Assembly: GCA_903927025.1 (NCBI GenBank)
Contig: CAIYLG010000043.1
Location: 1-64,000, forward strand
DNA: 64,000 nucleotides
Direction: 5' to 3'
Origin: an uncultured Armatimonadota bacterium
GTDB lineage: Bacteria; Armatimonadota; Fimbriimonadia; Fimbriimonadales; Fimbriimonadaceae
The translations under genes and the position numbers were made by a program. This document shows positions 8,822 to 17,558 of this stretch, piece after piece (the first letter of the stretch is position 1; every line of letters starts with the position of its first letter). The notes below the pieces were generated by a model. The model was not told the origin of the DNA, searched no databases, and worked only from the letters and a program-made list of their open reading frames with translations.

Positions 8822-9910
8822 ATGAAAAAGACAACCCTCATCGCACTCGCCGCTGTCACTCCAGGATTTGCACTCGCAGGTACGAATCACTTCGTTTACA
8901 CCCTCCTGAACCAGTCCTCTGGCAATGCTGTCCAGGTTTACTCCCAAACCGCGGCAGGCAAATTGAAGCTCGTGGGGCAAACTCCGACGGGTGGACTTGG
9001 GACAGGCGCCGGGCTCGGAAGTCAAGGAGCTTTGACGCTCACGCATAGTGGTCGGTACCTTATTGCGGTGAATGCTGGAGACAATACGGTCTCGCTGTTC
9101 TCGGTCAGCCAAGGAAATCTCACACTTCTGGATGTTGAAAAGTCCGGAGGCACTTCTCCGGCAAGTGTCACCGAGAGCGGCGGGCTGGTCTACGTGCTCA
9201 ATCAGGGTACGAAAACTACGCCAGGAAACATCCAGGGCTTTGCAAACTTCTTGGGTGAGCTCATCCCAATTCCTAAAGCCGTCGCCCCAATCAGCGCCGC
9301 AGGTGTGATTCCGGTAGAGGTTAAGTTCACTCCAGACGGCACCGGCATAGTCGTAGCCGAAAAGGTTTCCAACAAGATCGACACCTACAAGCTGGATGAC
9401 CGTGGGCTTCCGACTGAATTCCAGTTTCAGGCTTCAAACGGCCCAACTCCGTTTGGATTCGACTTTGATAGTCGGGGGAGACTCTTCATTACAGAAGCTG
9501 CAGGCGGCGCATCCGGTGCCAGCACCGTGTCGAGCTACTCTCTTGACAAGAACTTGAATTTGAAGACGATCACCCAGAGCATTGCTACCACGCAGTCGGC
9601 AGCCTGCTGGGATGTCGTATCGCCCAACGGGAAGTTTGTCTACACGGGCAACGCTGGAAGCGGCACAGTGAGCGGATTCGAAATCTCTGCACCTGGCAAG
9701 CTATCGATCCTTAAGCCGTCTGGCATCAGTGGCACCACCGGCGGACACACACAGGACATGGCGATTAGCGCCGACGGCGAGTTTCTCTACGTTCTTTCCG
9801 GCACCAATAACCAGATCACCACGTTTCGAATCGGCGGCAATGGTGGCCTGACTTTGGTTGACACGGCCGTCAACCTTCCGGCTGGCACAACCGGCCTCGT
9901 CGTCAAGTAA
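8822..9910 (+). CDS. Secreted beta-propeller protein, lactonase (6-phosphogluconolactonase-like) family
   Basis: A 362-aa protein with signal peptide MKKTTLIALAAVTPGFALAG and a purine-rich AGAAGAGAAACC ribosome site. The mature part is a run of propeller blades of the type FVYTLLNQSSGNAVQVY, LTHSGRYLIAVNAGDNTVSL and VSPNGKFVYTGNAGSGTVSG, typical of the cytochrome-cd1/YVTN-like lactonase group (PF10282). Export argues against a cytosolic pentose-phosphate role; many exported members have no known substrate. A strong hairpin terminator follows immediately. Confidence 0.85.
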   Translation: MKKTTLIALAAVTPGFALAGTNHFVYTLLNQSSGNAVQVYSQTAAGKLKLVGQTPTGGLGTGAGLGSQGALTLTHSGRYLIAVNAGDNTVSLFSVSQGNLTLLDVEKSGGTSPASVTESGGLVYVLNQGTKTTPGNIQGFANFLGELIPIPKAVAPISAAGVIPVEVKFTPDGTGIVVAEKVSNKIDTYKLDDRGLPTEFQFQASNGPTPFGFDFDSRGRLFITEAAGGASGASTVSSYSLDKNLNLKTITQSIATTQSAACWDVVSPNGKFVYTGNAGSGTVSGFEISAPGKLSILKPSGISGTTGGHTQDMAISADGEFLYVLSGTNNQITTFRIGGNGGLTLVDTAVNLPAGTTGLVVK

Positions 9911-9955
9911 ACAGTCAGCTCGGGCGGGTTCACGGAACCCGCCCGAGCTGACTGT
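9911..9955. terminator. Bidirectional hairpin terminator
   Basis: A perfect 20-bp stem (9911-9930 with 9936-9955) closes a 5-nt loop CACGG. It fills the whole space between two convergent genes, starting on the base after one stop codon and ending one base before the other. There is no long T-run, so termination may rely on the stem or on Rho. Confidence 0.8.
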
Positions 9956-9956
9956 T

Positions 9957-10736
9957 TCATGGGAGGAAGTGCTTGTCTTCCATCGCCATTTTGATGTCCG
10001 CCGAGAACAGTGCAAAGTCGTCTGGATCGTATTTCTGTTTGCTGGTGTAGAACTGGGCTAGGGAAGTGAGGCCTGCTTCTTCAATCTCTCTTCTGACCGA
10101 CGGCATCGACATATATCTGGTCCATCCCTTAACCTCTCGGTCACGGTAAGTTTCCTCAATCTCGGCTTCGGAGATCGGACGATACTTCTCCTCGTGGAGG
10201 AACGAGGCGAGGGGCAATCGATCTCGCTGGTTTGGCGCCTCGTCTGGGTACCCCACTACGATCGTGGTAACAGGAAGGCAAGTGTCTGGCAACTCGAGGA
10301 ACTCAGCAATCGCGGATAGCGAGAAGAGGGTGGTCCCCATGTAGCAAATGCCCAATCCTCTCGCCTCAAATCCTAGGCAGACGTTTTGAGCGACAATCAT
10401 GGCGTCGTATGCCGCAACATGATAGCCAACCAAGTTGTTGAAGTTGTCCCGTGCACCTCGGAGCTTGAGCCACTCTCGTGTGCGATGCCAGTCGGCGCAG
10501 AACGTAATCAGCAACGGTGCCTCCAAGATGAAATCTTGTTCAAAGTGGAGCTTGTAGAGGTGTCGTTTGCGCTCCGGATCACGCGTTAGAACCAGCGAGA
10601 AGCTATTCAGGTTGCCGGAAGAGGATCCTCCTGAGATCGCTTCCTGACATACCTCTTCGATAAGCGCCTGATCGATTGGGTCGGACTTGTATTTGCGTAT
10701 CGAACGGTGGCTGGCCAGTACCTCTCGGAATTCCAT
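9957..10736 (-). CDS. Nitroreductase-family flavin oxidoreductase
   Basis: From the ATG at 10736 the protein is 259 aa and begins MEFREVLASHRSIRKYKSD, the HRSxRxY start of the FMN-binding nitroreductase family (NfsA/FRP-like), where the Arg and Ser bind FMN phosphate. Further family blocks are SSGNLNSF (about 37-44) and GLGICYMGTT near the second FMN site, followed by PVTTIVVGYPDE. The longer ORF start would overlap the divergent neighbour. It should reduce nitroaromatics, quinones or flavins with NAD(P)H; the physiological substrate is unknown. It ends on the convergent terminator. Confidence 0.85.
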   Translation of the reverse strand: MEFREVLASHRSIRKYKSDPIDQALIEEVCQEAISGGSSSGNLNSFSLVLTRDPERKRHLYKLHFEQDFILEAPLLITFCADWHRTREWLKLRGARDNFNNLVGYHVAAYDAMIVAQNVCLGFEARGLGICYMGTTLFSLSAIAEFLELPDTCLPVTTIVVGYPDEAPNQRDRLPLASFLHEEKYRPISEAEIEETYRDREVKGWTRYMSMPSVRREIEEAGLTSLAQFYTSKQKYDPDDFALFSADIKMAMEDKHFLP

Positions 10737-10825
10737 CGCAGGATTATGCAGATTCCAAAAGCTAGTCTTAACCACACAGGCAGTCCCCATTGCCAAGTTC
10801 CAAGAATCCTGGCAAGCTGGTAGAG

Positions 10826-11836
10826 ATGACGCCGAAGTCTTTACTGGGGTCCTGGGGACATAGCTCTCCGTTGCTGATCGTTGCCGTTGCGGCTTGCCTG
10901 CTAACGCCTTTGAGCAGCGGGGCTATCCGGAGAAGCGAGGCCCCAGCCGATCCTCATGCGACAAGAGAAGTGCGCCGGATGCTTGATTACCTGCGAGCTC
11001 AAACTGGCAAGCGAATGGTGGGTGGGCAAGTTGACCTCCCCGACCTTAAGTGGGTCGCTGAAAACTCGGGGCGAACTCCGAAAATACTGGGCCTCGATTT
11101 CATGTCCTACACCAGCCAGATGGGAAAACACGTGGAGAACACTCAGATTGCAATTGACTGGGTGAAAAAGCATGGCGGTCTGGTGACCTTTCAATGGCAC
11201 TGGGTTTCACCCACCGGGGCAAAGGATCTCGGCAAGGGTTTTTACACGGGAAGCACAGACTTTGATCTTGCCGCTACCTTGGCCGCGCCGCAATCTGCAG
11301 GCTATCGCGCACTTCTATCGGACATCGACGACGTTGCTGCAGAACTGAAGAAACTGGCCACCGCGAAGGTTCCGGTTCTTTTTAGGCCCCTTCATGAGGC
11401 TCAGGGCCGGTGGTTTTGGTGGGGAGCAAAAGGCCCAGAAGCATGTGTGGCACTCTATCGCCTCATCTTTGACCGCTTCACTCGAGTGCATGGTCTTCAC
11501 AACATCGCTTGGGTCTGGAACGTGTATCCGGCAAGCCAAGACAAAGGGGACCCTGTAGCTTGGTATCCGGGCAACTCTATTGTGGATGTTGTCGCGACTG
11601 ATTACCTTCAGGACGGATTGGCGTATAGGGATTTGGTCCACCTAACAGACGGCCACAAAATCGTTGCGCTAGCCGAGACCATGAACCCGCCTTTGCCTCA
11701 GAAGTCATTCGCAGATGGGGCAATGTGGTCCTATTGGGTTGCGTGGGCAAGGCGAGATTGGAACAAGAACAGTGCCTCCGATATGAAGGCTTCAATGACA
11801 GCGGCAGCGACTGTCACCCTTGAATCCAAACGTTGA
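10826..11836 (+). CDS. Glycoside hydrolase family 26-like enzyme (beta-mannanase type), exported
   Basis: The ATG at 10826 gives 336 aa with a hydrophobic signal (LLIVAVAACLLTPLSSGA). The GH26 hallmarks are present: KRMVGGQ near the first strand, FQWHWVSP, VLFRPLHEAQGRWFWWG with the acid/base Glu191 after His190, WVWN, and the nucleophile Glu284 in IVALAETMNPP. GH26 enzymes cleave beta-1,4-mannan or related beta-linked glycans by a retaining mechanism. The start could instead be 10790. The gene is divergent from the nitroreductase and precedes a pseudopilin gene by about 36 bp. Confidence 0.85.
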   Translation: MTPKSLLGSWGHSSPLLIVAVAACLLTPLSSGAIRRSEAPADPHATREVRRMLDYLRAQTGKRMVGGQVDLPDLKWVAENSGRTPKILGLDFMSYTSQMGKHVENTQIAIDWVKKHGGLVTFQWHWVSPTGAKDLGKGFYTGSTDFDLAATLAAPQSAGYRALLSDIDDVAAELKKLATAKVPVLFRPLHEAQGRWFWWGAKGPEACVALYRLIFDRFTRVHGLHNIAWVWNVYPASQDKGDPVAWYPGNSIVDVVATDYLQDGLAYRDLVHLTDGHKIVALAETMNPPLPQKSFADGAMWSYWVAWARRDWNKNSASDMKASMTAAATVTLESKR

Positions 11837-11872
11837 CACTTCGCTTAACATCTCTGGGTTAAAATCTTCACT

Positions 11873-12628
11873 GTGAAGCGCGGATTCACCCTTATCGAAC
11901 TGCTCGTTGTCATCGCGATCATCGCGATTCTGGCGGCGATCCTGTTTCCCGTATTTGCTCAGGCAAAGGAAGCGGCAAAGAAGACTGCGTGCCTATCCAA
12001 CACCAAGCAGCTTGGGCTAGGCCTTCAGCTGTACTTAGGGGACAGCGACGACACGATGTTCTTCCGATCGGGGTTCAAGAACTCCAGAAGCGGTCTCATT
12101 CCCACCGCAAACAGCAACCGCTGGTGGAACCTTCTTGTCCCGTATGTGAAGAGCACGGCGATATTTAAGTGTCCGAGTGACACCCAGGCAACCGCCAGCA
12201 ATGACATCAATGGCGTTCCCTCAATCCAGCGCTCCTATATCGCGGTGTCCACAGCCGAGAGCCTGAATCTTTCTGTGGTGCCTGATCCAACCGATACGAC
12301 TGTGCTGACTGAGAAGTGGGGGCAAGACTACACGGGCTTGGTTGGGGACTCATGGATAGAGCCGTTCAACGGAGACTTCTCGGTTGACGCTCACGACGCA
12401 ACTCGGACCTATAAGGCGGCAGATCGTCATTCGCATCAAATGAATGGGGTCTTTTTTGACAGCCATGCGAAGTCCGTTTCGGGTGGCTACGTGCGAAGCA
12501 GCAAGGACATTACCGGCTGTTCGCTCCTCTACAACTTTCCGTTTGGGGGCGTCAATCCTCCGACTGTGCTGTCTCAGAGCTCTCAGCCCGGTCAGCCGAA
12601 CGTATGTTCCGCATTCTCCTGGCCCTAG
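11873..12628 (+). CDS. Pseudopilin-like secreted protein (H-X9-D motif)
   Basis: A 251-aa protein starting at GTG with [20 protein letters not shown], a prepilin methylation signal, then [19 protein letters not shown]. The C-terminal H-X9-D motif reads [15 protein letters not shown], with Ser instead of Gly after the Asp. No Shine-Dalgarno sequence precedes the GTG, but TAAAAT ends 7 nt upstream and TTGACA lies 21 bp before that, so the message may be leaderless. It follows a GH26-like gene. Confidence 0.88.
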   Translation: MKRGFTLIELLVVIAIIAILAAILFPVFAQAKEAAKKTACLSNTKQLGLGLQLYLGDSDDTMFFRSGFKNSRSGLIPTANSNRWWNLLVPYVKSTAIFKCPSDTQATASNDINGVPSIQRSYIAVSTAESLNLSVVPDPTDTTVLTEKWGQDYTGLVGDSWIEPFNGDFSVDAHDATRTYKAADRHSHQMNGVFFDSHAKSVSGGYVRSSKDITGCSLLYNFPFGGVNPPTVLSQSSQPGQPNVCSAFSWP

Positions 12629-12670
12629 TATTGGCGGCAATTCCGGTTCGTGTTGGGAGAGAATGCTCTC

Positions 12671-13039
12671 ATGCTTGATCACATCACGATTCGAACGACG
12701 CAGATCGAAGAGATGCGCCAGTTCTTTCAGGACCTGCTTGGACTTACGATCGGCTATCGTCCCGCATTCGGGTCGCACGGCTACTGGCTCTATGACGGAC
12801 CCAATCCGATCGTGCACCTGGTTCCCGCGAGCTTAGAGGCTGCAAGCCGTGAGACAGAGGCATACGATCACATTGCCTTCCGCTTGAACGACTATGAAGG
12901 GGCAGTTGAGCATTTGAAACGGCTTGGACTCGAGCTATCCGAATACAAGATTCCAGAACTTGGAGAGCATCGAATCTTTGTCCAAACCCCAACTGGTCTC
13001 CCCATCGAACTTTGCTTTGGCGGATACACCGAAGGATAG
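12671..13039 (+). CDS. VOC-superfamily (glyoxalase-like) protein
   Basis: The ATG at 12671 gives 122 aa beginning MLDHITIRTTQIEEMRQFFQ, with GGGAGAG at 12655-12661 as a plausible ribosome site; a GTG at 12650 is an alternative. His4 opens the fold, YDHIAFRL gives the second His strand, and FVQTPTGLPIELCF the C-terminal Glu, so the usual His/His/Glu metal set can be drawn. Such proteins include glyoxalase I, dioxygenases and resistance proteins. The substrate is unknown. Confidence 0.82.
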   Translation: MLDHITIRTTQIEEMRQFFQDLLGLTIGYRPAFGSHGYWLYDGPNPIVHLVPASLEAASRETEAYDHIAFRLNDYEGAVEHLKRLGLELSEYKIPELGEHRIFVQTPTGLPIELCFGGYTEG

Positions 13040-13119
13040 GTTGGAGCGCTTCCCAGCATGCATGCGGGAAAGTCGTCGGCTGTGATCAGGCTTAATATTC
13101 ACCGAGTATTGTCCCGGCG

Positions 13120-14412
13120 ATGATTTGTATTGGAAGCAGCGCCCTGTTGTTCTTTTCCCTATTCCATTCCCAGGGGAGAATCACGGATGAATTTGACGCC
13201 TATCTCAAGAAGCCGGATTCAGCATGCAAATACAGCTTTTCGAAGGATGGGAATACCACTACCTTTGATCTGACGAGTCAAATCTGGCAGGGCAAGCCTT
13301 GGACCCACACTGTTGTGATGAAGGACACGGATGCTCCGGCGAAACCAGGGCTAGGTCTCATCTTCATTACTGGCAGCGGACCGCGTCCTGGGGATCAGCT
13401 GTTGATGAGCACGGTCAGCAAGGCCGTAAAGCTTCCCAGCGCTTTTCTGTTTTCGATTCCAAATCAGCCGCTGTATGGCTTTGTGGAGGATGATCTGATT
13501 TCCTACACGTTCGATCAGTATCTGCAGACGAAGGATGCCTCTTGGCCTCTTCTGTTTCCGATGACCAAAAGCGTGCTCAGGACCATGGACATGATCGAGG
13601 ATCAGACCAAGCCGTCAAGGAACCCGATTCATGAGTTCATCATCGCTGGCGCCAGCAAACGTGGATGGACGACTTGGCTAGTTGGTGCATCGCAGGATCA
13701 TCGAGTGAAGGCGATTGCACCGATGGTGATCGACAATCTGAACCTTGGCGCCCAGATGCGGCATCAGATGGAGCTATGGGGCAGGTACTCGGAGCAGATT
13801 GAACCTTACACAGCGCGTGGCCTTCAGGCCAAATTCGCTACCGGTGAGGGGCAACATCTGGGCCGGATTGTCGATCCGTATACCTACCGAGATCGAATCA
13901 AAGTTCCAACGCTCGTGATCACCGGCTCAAATGACCCTTACTGGACGGCCGATGCGTCCAGCCTTTACTATCCTGAGCTCAAACAGCCCAAATGGATGGT
14001 TACTGTCCCGAATGTCGGCCACAGCCTAGGCGGCGGTGCTGAGGCGGTCGAAACATTTGGGGCGTTCTGCCAGACAATCGCGGGTAAGGCGAGAATGCCG
14101 CACGAGAACTGGTCGATTACTCGCGGGAGTGGCAAGTCGGTAACGGTGACTTTGAAGTCGCGCGGAGTTCCCGTGAAGAAGTTGACCGCCTGGGTAAACA
14201 AGCGCGCCGACTTTGACTTTAGGCTCGGAAAGTATGAACCCGTGGCAACCGTACTAACGGAGTCCCACGGAACTTGGAAAGCAACTTTCGATTTGCCGGG
14301 AGACGCCAATGTCTCGGTCTTTGGCGAAGCGGTCTACGGTGAAGAATCCACGTATCGCCTTTGTAGCCCAACCAAGGTATATCCACTAAAGCCATTAGCT
14401 CCGGGTCATTAA
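13120..14412 (+). CDS. PhoPQ-activated pathogenicity-related (PqaA-like) alpha/beta hydrolase, exported
   Basis: A 430-aa protein. The first ~20 residues are a hydrophobic signal (SSALLFFSLFHS). The family (PF10142) is recognisable by HEFIIAGASKRGWTTWLVGA with nucleophile Ser179 in GASKRG, APMVIDNLN, PTLVITGSNDPYWTADA for the acid loop and NVGHSLGG for the His. The family is alpha/beta-hydrolase-like but its substrate is not known. A TATTGT hexamer ends 7 nt upstream of the ATG with no Shine-Dalgarno sequence. Thirty-five bases separate it from the next gene on the same strand. Confidence 0.85.
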   Translation: MICIGSSALLFFSLFHSQGRITDEFDAYLKKPDSACKYSFSKDGNTTTFDLTSQIWQGKPWTHTVVMKDTDAPAKPGLGLIFITGSGPRPGDQLLMSTVSKAVKLPSAFLFSIPNQPLYGFVEDDLISYTFDQYLQTKDASWPLLFPMTKSVLRTMDMIEDQTKPSRNPIHEFIIAGASKRGWTTWLVGASQDHRVKAIAPMVIDNLNLGAQMRHQMELWGRYSEQIEPYTARGLQAKFATGEGQHLGRIVDPYTYRDRIKVPTLVITGSNDPYWTADASSLYYPELKQPKWMVTVPNVGHSLGGGAEAVETFGAFCQTIAGKARMPHENWSITRGSGKSVTVTLKSRGVPVKKLTAWVNKRADFDFRLGKYEPVATVLTESHGTWKATFDLPGDANVSVFGEAVYGEESTYRLCSPTKVYPLKPLAPGH

Positions 14413-14447
14413 AGGAATGCCCCGGATATCGAAATAGGAAAGATTCA

Positions 14448-16823
14448 ATGAAAGCAACCGTCACCCTCGGTACATCCATTGCAGTGGTCGCGGCCGCCCT
14501 TGGTTCGGTTCTCTGGCTCGGACCCAGGTTTAACCTGCCCGGCCGGATGGATAAGGATGGAAGCAGCCTGCTTGCCAACGGCGTTCGTATCAGTCCCGTT
14601 GGGAGGATTCACATTCCTCTTCACGGAGACCTGCCGCTATCCATCACGTCTTCGACCGATGGCAACCGCTGCATGGTGGTGACGGGAGGCTTTCACGATC
14701 ATGGGGTTTCGTTTATCAACCTTAGGGATGAGACTTCAGATGTTTACGTGCCTACGACAAAGTGTGCTGGAGGACTTGCTGTCCTTGATGGTGAAAATAG
14801 CCTCATCGCGGCCGGGGATCTCGGGCTGCGGACGGTTCGAGCAACCAGTGACAAGGATAATTGGGCTCCCACAACATACGAGTTCGCAAAGGGTGCTTGG
14901 GTTCAGGCGGTTGCCAAAATTCCGGGACGATCGGTGGTGGCGACGGACTGCAACAATGACGAGGTGCGCTGCTTTCAGCTAGGGAGTTCAAGTCCGACGT
15001 GGACGCTCAAAGTTGGCCACAAACCGAATCGAATCGTCGTCAACTCGACCTCGCACACGATTGCCGTGACCAACTGGGGAGGGTCTAGCATCAGTCTCTG
15101 CGACTTTGGCGGGAAGAATTTCCACGAGGTCGCCGTCGGCGCTCAGCCAAGCGATCTTACCGTTCGAGCTGATGGAACGATTTTTGTCGCAAACTCCGGT
15201 TCTAACTCAGTCTCAGTCATTCGGGGAGATTCCGTGGTGGCAACCGTGTTCACCAGCCTTACTGAAAACGATCTGGTCGGCTCTTGTCCAAGCGCGTTAG
15301 CGCTGAGCCCAGATGGAAAGACCCTATTCGTGGCCAACGCCGGTTCCAATAATGTCGCCGTGATTCGTGTTGAGGAGGCGACCAGCCCCAAGGTGCTGGG
15401 CTTTATTCCTACCGGTTGGTATCCAACCGCTGTTTACGTTCCTGCAGACGGAAAGCGACTCCTCATCGGGACAGCAAAGGGACTTAAGGCAAGCGCCAAC
15501 TATCCAGGGATCAAACCGGAACAGACACTGATGGACAACATGAAACTCCCATACGACTACCTGCCAAACCGGTTGGAGGGGGATCTCATCATCGTGGACC
15601 TTCCAGACTCAGCCGGGTTGAAAAAGTATTCCGACGTGTGCCTGCGAAACGCCCAGCGTGAAATGCCAGCGCCTGAGGTCGCCAAGGAGCAGGCGATGCT
15701 TCCTACACTTCGAAAGATCAAGCACGTTCTCTATATCATCCGCGAGAACCGATCATACGATCAGGTGCTGGGAGACCTAAAGGGCGCGAACGGCGAACCC
15801 AAACTTTGCATGTACGGCGAGAACGTTACGCCGAACGGCCACAAGATCGCCAACACGTTCAAGGCGTTTGACAATTTGTACTGCGACGGTGAGGTGAGTC
15901 AGGACGGGCATCAGTGGTGCTGCTCCTCTTACTGCACCGACTTCACAGAGAAGGTTTGGCCGACGGGGTACGCAGATCGAGGTCGTCCAGATGAAGATGA
16001 AAGCGTGGCAGCCTCACCTGCAGGCTATATTTGGGACAACTGCCGCAAGCACGGCCTGACCTATAGAAGCTATGGCGAGTTTGCCTCGTTTAAAGCCAAT
16101 CGCGGATCGGCTCCAAAATACGAGGGAATCTCGGGTCTTGAAGGGCAGGCGAGCGAGGAATGGTCCACTTCTGGGGGCCGAGACATGGACCGGGCTGACA
16201 TCTTTATTCGCGAAATGAAGCAAGCCGAGGCAAAGGGAACGTGGTGGAATTTCATGGTGATGTCCCTCGGAGAAGATCACACTTCTGGGCGATCGCCTGG
16301 GGAGTACACGCCGTTTTCCAAGGTGGCAAGCAACGATGTTGGCCTTGGGAAAATCGTGGACGCGATCTCTCACAGCAAGTTCTGGGAAGACACCGCGATC
16401 TTTGTGATCGAGGATGACGCCCAAGATGGACCTGACCATGTGGATGGTCACCGGACGGTCGGCTATCTTATCTCGCCCTACGTCCGGCGAGGCGGTGTCG
16501 ATCACACAATGTACAGCACGGCTTCGATGATTCGCACGATGGAACTGATGTTAGGTCTGCCACCGATGACCCAGCATGATCGTCACGCCGTTTCGATGAT
16601 CGCCTCATTGACGGAAACGCCGAATCTCAAGCCCTATCAATACGAAAAAGCGAAGATTGACCTTTCCGCTAGGAACCCTAAGCAGGGCAGTCTGGCTGCG
16701 GAGTCGCTGAAGTTGGATTTCTCTGAGTACGACCGAGCGGACCCGCAGATTCTTAACCGAATTCTTTGGGCAGACGCTAAGCCGGGCATACCGTATCCCG
16801 CCGCTTCACATCTTTCACGATAG
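14448..16823 (+). CDS. YVTN-type beta-propeller fused to an alkaline phosphatase-like phosphoesterase
   Basis: A 791-aa two-part protein. Residues 1-25 are a membrane signal. About 40-380 form a propeller with YVTN-like blades (LSPDGKTLFVANAGSNNVAV, VFVANSGSNSVSVI-like). From about 425, HVLYIIRENRSYDQVLGDL starts a phosphoesterase domain of the phospholipase C/acid phosphatase family (PF04185), with the ENRSYDQ nucleophile region, DGEVSQDGHQW and VIEDDAQDGPDHVDGHR metal-binding blocks. It probably hydrolyses phosphate esters outside the cytoplasm. AGGAAAG is a good ribosome site upstream of the ATG. Confidence 0.87.
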   Translation: MKATVTLGTSIAVVAAALGSVLWLGPRFNLPGRMDKDGSSLLANGVRISPVGRIHIPLHGDLPLSITSSTDGNRCMVVTGGFHDHGVSFINLRDETSDVYVPTTKCAGGLAVLDGENSLIAAGDLGLRTVRATSDKDNWAPTTYEFAKGAWVQAVAKIPGRSVVATDCNNDEVRCFQLGSSSPTWTLKVGHKPNRIVVNSTSHTIAVTNWGGSSISLCDFGGKNFHEVAVGAQPSDLTVRADGTIFVANSGSNSVSVIRGDSVVATVFTSLTENDLVGSCPSALALSPDGKTLFVANAGSNNVAVIRVEEATSPKVLGFIPTGWYPTAVYVPADGKRLLIGTAKGLKASANYPGIKPEQTLMDNMKLPYDYLPNRLEGDLIIVDLPDSAGLKKYSDVCLRNAQREMPAPEVAKEQAMLPTLRKIKHVLYIIRENRSYDQVLGDLKGANGEPKLCMYGENVTPNGHKIANTFKAFDNLYCDGEVSQDGHQWCCSSYCTDFTEKVWPTGYADRGRPDEDESVAASPAGYIWDNCRKHGLTYRSYGEFASFKANRGSAPKYEGISGLEGQASEEWSTSGGRDMDRADIFIREMKQAEAKGTWWNFMVMSLGEDHTSGRSPGEYTPFSKVASNDVGLGKIVDAISHSKFWEDTAIFVIEDDAQDGPDHVDGHRTVGYLISPYVRRGGVDHTMYSTASMIRTMELMLGLPPMTQHDRHAVSMIASLTETPNLKPYQYEKAKIDLSARNPKQGSLAAESLKLDFSEYDRADPQILNRILWADAKPGIPYPAASHLSR

Positions 16824-16935
16824 TTGCGTGCGAAATGTCGATTGGCTCTGATTCGGATCGACTAGTGCTGTAACTTGCTTCGGGGTCCGATCGCTTGATT
16901 GGATGGATCTCGGAGCGGGGGAGAATACCAGACCC

Positions 16936-17295
16936 ATGAAATATCTATGCCTGGGCTACCTCGACGTAGCCGCCTTTGATCAGATTTCAGCCGAAGAGCA
17001 GTCCGCGGTCATGACCAAGTGCTTCGCGCAGTGCAAGCCATTTCGGGCGACCGGCAAGGTTGTTGAGGAGGAGGGGCTTCAAGGTGTCTCCACCGCACGG
17101 AGCCTCCGGACTCGTGGTGGCAAGCTCAGGGTAACTGACGGTCCCTTTGTCGAGACCAAAGAGCAGCTTGGAAGCTTCTTCATCATCGAGGCTGATTCGA
17201 TGGAAGAGGCCATTCAAGTGGCGTCCCTGCATCCTGCTGCCATGTTTGGTGAAGAGTACGGATTCGGCATAGAAGTCCGGCCGATCTCGGAATAA
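16936..17295 (+). CDS. YCII-domain protein (DGPF type)
   Basis: The ATG at 16936, preceded by GGGGGAG, gives 119 aa beginning MKYLCLGYLD. It contains LRVTDGPFVETKEQLGSFFI, the DGPFxExKE signature of the YCII-related family, plus EAIQVASLHP. Members often sit next to ECF sigma factors and may be regulatory or enzymatic; no sigma factor is adjacent here. The ORF could be extended 11 codons upstream but lacks support there. Confidence 0.88.
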   Translation: MKYLCLGYLDVAAFDQISAEEQSAVMTKCFAQCKPFRATGKVVEEEGLQGVSTARSLRTRGGKLRVTDGPFVETKEQLGSFFIIEADSMEEAIQVASLHPAAMFGEEYGFGIEVRPISE

Positions 17296-17302
17296 TTGAC
17301 TC

Positions 17303-17347
17303 AAATCTATTTGGCCCAAGGCAACTTGCCTTGGGCCAAATAGATTT
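17303..17347. terminator. Bidirectional hairpin terminator
   Basis: Two 22-nt arms (17303-17324 and 17326-17347) are exact reverse complements around a single base, giving a long stem with AAAT on one side and ATTT on the other. It lies between the convergent YCII and lipoprotein genes and overlaps the lipoprotein stop codon. The A/T-rich stem ends suit termination in both directions. Confidence 0.8.
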
Positions 17348-17558
17348 ACTTGCTGTCGACCTTCATAAGGCCGTCCCCGTCGCCAACCTTCTTCATTTTG
17401 GCGCCGCCCATCTCAACTTTTACCTGAGCCGGACCGGTCGTCTTTTTATCAGTGGGAGAGGCGCTGGGAGACTTCTCGTTGGCGAGAGACGCGTTCGAAT
17501 CTCGACAGCCGACGAGGAAGACTGAGCCAAGCAACGCACCCAACAGTAGGAATCGCAT
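17346..17558 (-). CDS. Small lipoprotein
   Basis: A 70-aa protein. MRFLLLGALLGSVFLVGC is a lipoprotein signal with lipobox LVGC, so Cys18 would be lipidated. The rest is a Ser/Lys/Thr-rich linker and VKVEMGGAKMKK. Its ATG overlaps the TAA stop of the upstream pseudopilin by one base (TAATG), so the two are translationally coupled. A second pseudopilin in this window (22765-23673) is also followed by a small lipoprotein. Confidence 0.72.
   Translation of the reverse strand: MRFLLLGALLGSVFLVGCRDSNASLANEKSPSASPTDKKTTGPAQVKVEMGGAKMKKVGDGDGLMKVDSK

Noticed and set aside
11833-11865. TTGACA and TAAAAT as a standard sigma-70 promoter for the pseudopilin at 11873
   Set aside because: The spacing is 21 bp, too long for a normal promoter; only the -10 with a leaderless start is kept as a suggestion.
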